DNA of 40,443 bases from Prevotella sp. Its GTDB lineage: Bacteria; Bacteroidota; Bacteroidia; Bacteroidales; Bacteroidaceae. This document shows positions 34,291 through 40,443 of this stretch, in pieces (positions within the stretch are counted from its first letter, which is position 1; every line of letters starts with the position of its first letter). Location of the stretch: NCBI GenBank assembly GCA_022774105.1, contig JALFNY010000058.1:1-40443 (forward strand). The letters run 5' to 3'. The position numbers and the translations under genes are program-made. A model generated the notes under the pieces. The model did not search any database. It was not told the DNA's origin and saw only the letters and a list, made by a program, of their open reading frames with translations.

Positions 34291-35741
34291 CCCTCGTACT
34301 CGAAGTCGCAGCCCTTGAACCTGTCGTCAATCCTTACGTAGGTGTTCTTTATCTTGTTCTGTATCCATTCTCTGACTTTTTTCTCACGCATTTTCTCCAA
34401 AACGACATTGCTCATAACCTGAAAGTCCTCTGTTATCTTGGCCCTGTGGCCCTCGGTGCGGCTCCTAAGTTTTATTATGGCGCATACGGTCTTGCCGCGC
34501 TTGTTCACCATAGTGAAGGCTTTTGAGACCTGACCCACCTGCAGTGTATCTACGATGCGTGCCACCTCTGTTGGCAAGTCCTTCATCTCAAAGCGTGAGG
34601 TGCGGCTCATTCCGTCCTCTGTAACGTTGGCCATAAGTCCGCGGTTGTTCCTTGTGTCCTTGTCGTCGGATATGAATGTGGCTCCATCCTCGAATGTAAA
34701 CTCGTTCTTTCGCAAGTCATCGCCAATGGAGTCCATTCTAAGTATTGCCTCATCAATGGCTGACTGCGGCACGCGGGGCCTTCTCAGAATATGGCGGCAG
34801 TTGATTTTGTCACCGCGTTTGTCTATCAGTTGTATGATATGATAGCCGAATTCTGATTCTACTATCTTTGAGACCTTCTTGGGATCACTGAGGTTGAACG
34901 CCACTTGTGCAAACGCCGGGTCAAGGTTTCCGCGCCCTATGAAACCCAGTTCTCCACCTTGTCGCGCTGAGACCTCGTCCTCAGAGTACAGTCTTGCAAG
35001 CGTTGCAAACGATGTTGTGCCTGCATGTACACGGTTGGTGTAATCTCTTAACTCGTCTTTTATCTTGTTAATCTCCTCGACAGGAATACGGGGTTGGTTG
35101 GTGATAATCTGCACTTCCACCGTTGTCGGCACGAAAGGAATGCTGTCTTCGGGCATCTTTCTGAAGTATTCACGTACCTCTGCCGGTGTAACCTTCACGT
35201 CTTCCATCAGTTTTTGCCTCATTCTCTGTGTCAACTCGCGGTTCTTGAAGTCATCATGCAGGCTTTCTCTTATCTGCGTGATGCTCATTTTGCGGTATTC
35301 TTCCAACTTCTCCCGCGAGCCAATCATTTGTATCCAGCCGTTAATCTGCTGTTCTACTCCTTGTGCTATCTCTGATTCCGTCACCTCGATGCTGTCTAAT
35401 GCTGCCTGATTAAGGAAGAGTTTCTGCACTGCTATCTGCTCTGGAATACGGCAATCTGGGTTTCCTTCCCATGTCACTCCCTCCTGTTCTGCCTGCAAAC
35501 GCAACATCTCGATGTCTGAGAGGAGTATCGCCTCATCGCCAACTACCCACACTACCTCGTCGATGTAGTTTGGGTTGGTTATACCATCACTTACGCTGTC
35601 CTTCGCCACTGCGGCCGAATCCTCTGCCTCCTGCTGCACGTCTCCAACGTCAGGAAGCATTGCTCGGGATGCCGTGGCAGTCATAGTGATGAGTGCCAAG
35701 GCCACTGCGCCACATAGCAACTTAGTTGTTTTCAATGTCAT
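34278..35741 (-). CDS. SurA-like peptidylprolyl isomerase, copy 2 (ostA-proximal)
   Basis: The 487-residue precursor has a signal peptide (MTLKTTKLLCGAVALALITMTATASRA). A SurA N-terminal region opens YIDEVVWVVGDEAILLSDIEMLRLQ. Two parvulin-like regions follow: VEVQIITNQPRIPVEEINKI... with the SARQGGELGFIGRGNLDPAFA core, and INCRHILRRPRVPQSAIDEAI. These chaperone outer membrane proteins in the periplasm and catalyse prolyl isomerisation. The start at 35741 is preferred because the 16 codons before it are not signal-like. It lies 54 bp after its paralogue and overlaps the GTG-started OstA-like gene. Confidence 0.88.
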   Translation of the reverse strand: MTLKTTKLLCGAVALALITMTATASRAMLPDVGDVQQEAEDSAAVAKDSVSDGITNPNYIDEVVWVVGDEAILLSDIEMLRLQAEQEGVTWEGNPDCRIPEQIAVQKLFLNQAALDSIEVTESEIAQGVEQQINGWIQMIGSREKLEEYRKMSITQIRESLHDDFKNRELTQRMRQKLMEDVKVTPAEVREYFRKMPEDSIPFVPTTVEVQIITNQPRIPVEEINKIKDELRDYTNRVHAGTTSFATLARLYSEDEVSARQGGELGFIGRGNLDPAFAQVAFNLSDPKKVSKIVESEFGYHIIQLIDKRGDKINCRHILRRPRVPQSAIDEAILRMDSIGDDLRKNEFTFEDGATFISDDKDTRNNRGLMANVTEDGMSRTSRFEMKDLPTEVARIVDTLQVGQVSKAFTMVNKRGKTVCAIIKLRSRTEGHRAKITEDFQVMSNVVLEKMREKKVREWIQNKIKNTYVRIDDRFKGCDFEYEGWFR

Positions 35742-35795
35742 AGGTAGTATGTTAGGGATGTAATGTCGTGTGATTATTGGCTTATGCACTGGTTT

Positions 35796-37235
35796 TTACT
35801 TTTCTTTCGGCTTCACCGTCTTCAGCACTTCGTAATTGATTTCTACGGGATATCTGCTTTCCAATGTTTTTACCCACTCCTGTTCTTTTGCCTCTTGATA
35901 GTCGGCAACGACGAGAGCCTTTACGTCTGAATAGGTTTCTGGTGCCTTTATCATCTTTCCGTAGGTTGCGGTGTTGGGAAAATCCTTTACCTCTTTCACC
36001 TTGGCATCAGCCACTCCGAACTCGTTTCTGTCCACGAGTCCATTGTCACCTTTCTTGAAAATGCCTTTCTCTACGCGTATTTTCAGTACGGAATCGTTGT
36101 TAAATGTTGTGCGAAGTATCTGCGCCCAGTCGGCGAAGTCTTTGCCTTTTACGCTTTTCTTCACTGCTTCCACGTCTTCAACATCACGTGTACGGTATGC
36201 TATTCCTTTGAAACGAGGCTCGTCCCAGGCATATTTCTTACGGTTTTTCTTAAAGAACTTCTCCAGCCCGGCTTCGTCTTTCGCTGCTTTCTCCCACACT
36301 TCACGGTTGCTTATCTCAAAGAGTAGCAGTCCGTCGTGATATTCTTGTATGAGATACTTCATGTCTGCGTCTATTGATGAGATAGAGTCGGCACGGTTAT
36401 CCATGACTTGTTCCTCGCTTATCCCTTTGCTTTCGGCGATGGCTTTCATTCTGTTCTTTGCCAATGCTTCACGTATTCCGCGCTTTTCAATGAAGTTGTA
36501 GATGTCTGTTCGCAGCGAATCGTATGGCTCTAGTTGCTTACGTCCCTTTACCTTTATTATATGATAGCCTACTTCTGTGAGCACAGGCTTTGACACTTCG
36601 CCGTCTTTCAGTGCGAATATGACATCGTCAAACTTTGGTAGTGTTTGTCCGTGCTGTATCCATCCGATGTCTCCTCCACGCCTTGCGCTTCCCGGGTCCT
36701 GACTGAGTGATATGGCAAGGTTGTCAAAGTTGGCTCCTGCCACGATGGCGTTGTATATGGAGTCTGCTCTTTGTTCTGCCGTATTTTTTGCTTCTTCGGT
36801 GTCGTTCTGCCCTACACGTATTAGTATATGCTGTGGATTGACCAGTCCGTCAGGCCCTATTCTTTCTTTGGTTGACTTGTATATCCTCTGTGCTTCTGCC
36901 TCTACATCGTTGTCATTGATGAGTGTTGGGGCCACTTGCTGGTCTCTATACTGGCGAAATTCTTTTCTGTAACTGGTCAGAGTGTCGTACTGTGCGTCAA
37001 GGGCTGCCTCTACCTTACGTTTGTATTTCACGAAGAGTTCTACGTATTCCTCCACTGTTTTGTGGTCTATCACGTCCTCTCCGTTATTCTTGTTGTAAGA
37101 GTATTCAAACTCTGAGCGCTGTATTGGCTTCCCGTTTATCGTCATTATGATGGGGTCTTCGTCCTCCATTGACAGTGCTGGTATTGATAGACACAGCATG
37201 GCGAGGGCGGAAGCCATAATCGTTTTCTTGTTCAT
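35796..37235 (-). CDS. SurA-like peptidylprolyl isomerase, copy 1
   Basis: The 479-residue protein has a signal peptide (MNKKTIMASALAMLCLSIPALS). The mature start EDEDPIIMTINGKPIQRSEFEYSYNKNNGED is that of PpiC/SurA-type chaperones. A parvulin domain lies near 130-240: NPQHILIRVGQNDTEE, FDNLAISLSQDPGSARRGGDIGWIQHGQTLPKFDDVIFAL and PVLTEVGYHIIKVKGRK. The C-terminal third is helical and unassigned. An open frame continues 42 codons upstream through repeat sequence rich in Gln/Pro, which is not signal-like, so ATG 37235 is the start. It probably acts in the periplasm with the paralogue downstream. Confidence 0.88.
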   Translation of the reverse strand: MNKKTIMASALAMLCLSIPALSMEDEDPIIMTINGKPIQRSEFEYSYNKNNGEDVIDHKTVEEYVELFVKYKRKVEAALDAQYDTLTSYRKEFRQYRDQQVAPTLINDNDVEAEAQRIYKSTKERIGPDGLVNPQHILIRVGQNDTEEAKNTAEQRADSIYNAIVAGANFDNLAISLSQDPGSARRGGDIGWIQHGQTLPKFDDVIFALKDGEVSKPVLTEVGYHIIKVKGRKQLEPYDSLRTDIYNFIEKRGIREALAKNRMKAIAESKGISEEQVMDNRADSISSIDADMKYLIQEYHDGLLLFEISNREVWEKAAKDEAGLEKFFKKNRKKYAWDEPRFKGIAYRTRDVEDVEAVKKSVKGKDFADWAQILRTTFNNDSVLKIRVEKGIFKKGDNGLVDRNEFGVADAKVKEVKDFPNTATYGKMIKAPETYSDVKALVVADYQEAKEQEWVKTLESRYPVEINYEVLKTVKPKEK

Positions 37236-37248
37236 CACTTGTGTGTTA

Positions 37249-37394
37249 TGAGGTTGATGGTTGTGAGGTAGGAGGTTGACTGGTGTGGGTTGTGAGGTTG
37301 ATGGTTGTGGCTGGCTGACTGTTACCTTTCTTACCTGCAACCTAACTCCTAATACCTGCAACCTGACTCCTGATTACCTGCAACCTAACATCTG
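37249..37394. repeat. intergenic AGGTTG / CAACCT repeat cluster between guaB and the ppi genes
   Basis: The left half holds TGAGGTTGATGGTTGTG twice (37249-37265 and 37293-37309). The right half holds TACCTGCAACCT three times (from 37332, 37353 and 37375; spacing 21 and 22 bp). The halves are roughly inverted with respect to each other (GGTTG against CAACC). The middle word CCTGCAACCTGACTCC matches one at 2080-2095. Confidence 0.6.
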
Positions 37395-37399
37395 TTTTT

Positions 37400-38899
<1,500 letters not shown>

Positions 38900-38909
38900 T
38901 TATTGTCTG

Positions 38910-38917
38910 CAAAGTTA
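38910..38917 (-). promoter_or_regulatory. -7 promoter element of guaB
   Basis: Minus-strand TAACTTTG matches TAnnTTTG, 31 bp before the guaB start. No clear TTG is seen 19-21 bp upstream. Confidence 0.55.
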
Positions 38918-39001
38918 CGATTTTTTTTTGAGATAGTCGTGCTGTGACATTCATTTTATTCTCATATTAAATCAATTTAACCATTGGCGTAAGTGCCTTT
39001 C

Positions 39002-39032
39002 TTGGCTGTATCAGAATTAATTAGTACCTTTG
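39002..39032 (+). promoter_or_regulatory. promoter of mlaE-mlaF
   Basis: TTG at 39002-39004, a 20-bp spacer and TACCTTTG at 39025-39032. Transcription should begin near 39038, which rules out in-frame start codons at 39030 and 39036 and supports ATG 39072. Confidence 0.72.
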
Positions 39033-39071
39033 CCGATGGTATTTTCTTCTTATAAACCTTATTTCATAGAG

Positions 39072-39818
39072 ATGTTTCCATTCCAACAACTGCACACTTT
39101 CGGCTCCTACCTCACACTGATGTGGCGCAGCATAGCCGTGCCTGACCGCTGGCGTATGTTCTTGAAGCAGTACGTCAAGGAGATGTCGCAACTCGGTGTA
39201 GATTCCATTGGCATAGTCCTGCTGATTTCATTCTTCATCGGTGCCGTCATCTGCATACAGATAAAACTCAACATTCAGTCGCCGTGGATGCCGCGCTGGG
39301 TGTCTGGTTACACCACGCGTGAGATAATGTTGCTGGAGTTCTCCTCGTCAATCATGTGTCTTATTCTTGCGGGCAAGGTAGGCAGCAACATTGCCTCAGA
39401 GTTGGGCACCATGCGTGTCACACAGCAGATAGACGCTCTTGACATCATGGGTGTCAACTCTGCCAACTACCTTATAGCCCCAAAGGTGCTCGGTCTGATG
39501 ACGCTCATGCCGTTCCTTGTGGTCTTTTCTGACCTTACGGGCATCATTGGCGCATACGCCACGGCATACATAGGTCACATACTCTCTCCTGACGACCTTA
39601 CCCTCGGCCTGCAACACTCCTTCAATCCGTGGTTTGTCTGGATGTCAATCATCAAGAGTGTTGTCTTCGCCTTCATCATTGCCAGTGTCTCCTCATACTG
39701 CGGCTACAGCGTTGAGGGCGGCTCCGTGGAGGTAGGAAAGGCCAGCACGGCGGCAGTAGTGAACAGCAGTATCATCATTCTATTCACGGACGTGTTCCTA
39801 ACGCAGTTGCTCTCATGA
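39072..39818 (+). CDS. mlaE: MlaE-family ABC transporter permease
   Basis: The 248-residue inner membrane permease belongs to the MlaE family, which moves phospholipids to or from the outer membrane through the periplasmic MlaD ring. Family landmarks are the first amphipathic helix (HTFGSYLTLMWRSIAVPDRW), GIVLLISFFIGAVICIQIKLN, EFSSSIMCLILAGKVGSNIASELGTMRVTQQIDALDIMGVN (with the EQ-loop-like GSNIASELGTM) and YCGYSVEGGSVEVGKASTAAVV. Membrane spans lie about 45-70, 85-110, 145-170, 190-212 and 225-245. The start is set by the promoter. Its TGA overlaps the mlaF ATG (ATGA). Confidence 0.92.
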   Translation: MFPFQQLHTFGSYLTLMWRSIAVPDRWRMFLKQYVKEMSQLGVDSIGIVLLISFFIGAVICIQIKLNIQSPWMPRWVSGYTTREIMLLEFSSSIMCLILAGKVGSNIASELGTMRVTQQIDALDIMGVNSANYLIAPKVLGLMTLMPFLVVFSDLTGIIGAYATAYIGHILSPDDLTLGLQHSFNPWFVWMSIIKSVVFAFIIASVSSYCGYSVEGGSVEVGKASTAAVVNSSIIILFTDVFLTQLLS

Positions 39819-40443
39819 TAGAAGTAAAGAACCTTTATAAGTCATTTGACGGCAGGGAGGTGCTGATAGACATCAACGCCACATTCAAGGACGGGCAGAC
39901 AAACCTCATCATCGGGCAGTCTGGCTCAGGAAAGACGGTGCTTATAAAAAACCTCGTGGGCCTCTTCACCCCCACAAGCGGTGAGATACTATATGACGGG
40001 CGCGACTTTGTACACATGACAAAGCACGAACGCATTGCCATGAGGCGTGAGATGGGCATGATATTCCAGTCTGCCGCACTCTTTGACTCGCTGACAGTGC
40101 TGGAGAACGTGATGTTCCCCCTCGATATGTTCTCCTCCATGACGCTGCGCGAACGCCAGCGGCGTGCGCAGGAATGTCTTGACCGCGTGAACCTGACCGA
40201 TGCCGGAAAGAAATTCCCCGGAGAAATATCTGGCGGTATGCAGAAGCGTGTTGCCATCGCGCGAGCCATAGCACTGAACCCAAAATACCTCTTCTGTGAC
40301 GAACCAAACTCTGGTCTTGACCCAAAGACCAGTCTCGTGATAGACCAGTTGCTGCACAGCATAACCGAGGAGTTCGGAATGACAACCATCATAAACACCC
40401 ACGACATGAACTCCGTAATGGGCATAGGCGACAGCATAATCTT
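39815..40443 (+). CDS. mlaF: MlaF-family ABC transporter ATP-binding protein (5' part, cut by the window)
   Basis: The gene runs off the right edge; 209 codons are visible. It begins MIEVKNLYKSFDGREVLIDI, with Walker A GQSGSGKT (near residue 34-41), Q-loop MGMIFQSAALFDSLTV, signature EISGGMQKRVAIARAIA, Walker B YLFCDEPNSGLDP and the switch His in NTHDM. The FQSAALFDSLTVLENV segment is characteristic of MlaF. It powers the MlaE permease in lipid transport. Its ATG overlaps the mlaE stop, so the two are translationally coupled; mlaD would be expected next. Confidence 0.92.
   Translation, partial: MIEVKNLYKSFDGREVLIDINATFKDGQTNLIIGQSGSGKTVLIKNLVGLFTPTSGEILYDGRDFVHMTKHERIAMRREMGMIFQSAALFDSLTVLENVMFPLDMFSSMTLRERQRRAQECLDRVNLTDAGKKFPGEISGGMQKRVAIARAIALNPKYLFCDEPNSGLDPKTSLVIDQLLHSITEEFGMTTIINTHDMNSVMGIGDSII

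Noticed and set aside
37236..37361. Extended N-terminus of the SurA-like protein into the repeat cluster
   Set aside because: The extra 42 residues come from repeat DNA (Gln/Pro/Thr-rich) and would bury the clear signal peptide that starts at 37235.
39030..39071. Longer N-terminus for MlaE
   Set aside because: Those start codons lie in or at the edge of the -7 element, so they would not be within the transcript in a usable way.
39835..40437. Minus-strand open frame opposite mlaF
   Set aside because: It lies wholly opposite an intact ABC ATPase with all motifs, and its translation shows no domain.

Overview
The window looks like a chromosomal stretch of a member of the Bacteroidota, order Bacteroidales, most likely Prevotellaceae. 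Three things support this: promoters of the Bacteroides type (TTG at -33, about 20 bp, then TAnnTTTG at -7) stand before most transcription units; the gene set is typical of the group (SusC-style outer membrane proteins, DUF6089 beside uppS, an OstA-like protein beside two SurA-like isomerases, a glycosyltransferase/SpoIID giant); and no strong Shine-Dalgarno sites are seen. All assignments come from reading motifs; no database search was run.

Layout. 1-5256: metabolic genes (metY, class II aldolase, a secreted esterase-like hydrolase, a GNAT acetyltransferase) and two identical tRNA-Val genes. 5551-13889, minus strand: an envelope operon in the order DUF6242 lipoprotein, DUF6089 barrel, uppS, bamA, three skp/ompH paralogues, murI. 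It joins outer membrane protein insertion, its periplasmic chaperones, the undecaprenyl carrier and D-glutamate for peptidoglycan. 14356-16486: a two-gene restriction-modification cassette with lower GC, bracketed by a 20-bp direct repeat. 16599-18974, minus: an SDR dehydrogenase and a succinyl-CoA:acetate CoA-transferase. 19131-24567, plus: a structured leader or small RNA, greA, a HIT protein, a TonB-type barrel and a membrane-anchored MORN/GH25 lysozyme. 24593-29996, plus: rbfA, a LolC/E-type permease and a 1246-residue glycosyltransferase/HIT-like/SpoIID fusion. 30466-38878, minus: guaB, two SurA-type isomerases, an OstA-like LPS-transport protein and mutL. 39072-end, plus: mlaE and the start of mlaF.

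The most unusual feature lies between the genes. A family of short tandem arrays with an exact 22-bp period, whose unit begins GGTGCTGATTACA, occurs at four clear loci (5350, 14189, 19928, 30296), in a GC-shifted form at 7613 and as a single half unit at 16525. Each array has three or four units and units often hold an internal palindrome. The R-M cassette sits between the last unit of one array and the stray half unit. A second intergenic repeat family (ACCTGCAACCT) and a roughly 200-bp inverted-repeat element that takes in the stop codon of the giant gene add to the picture.
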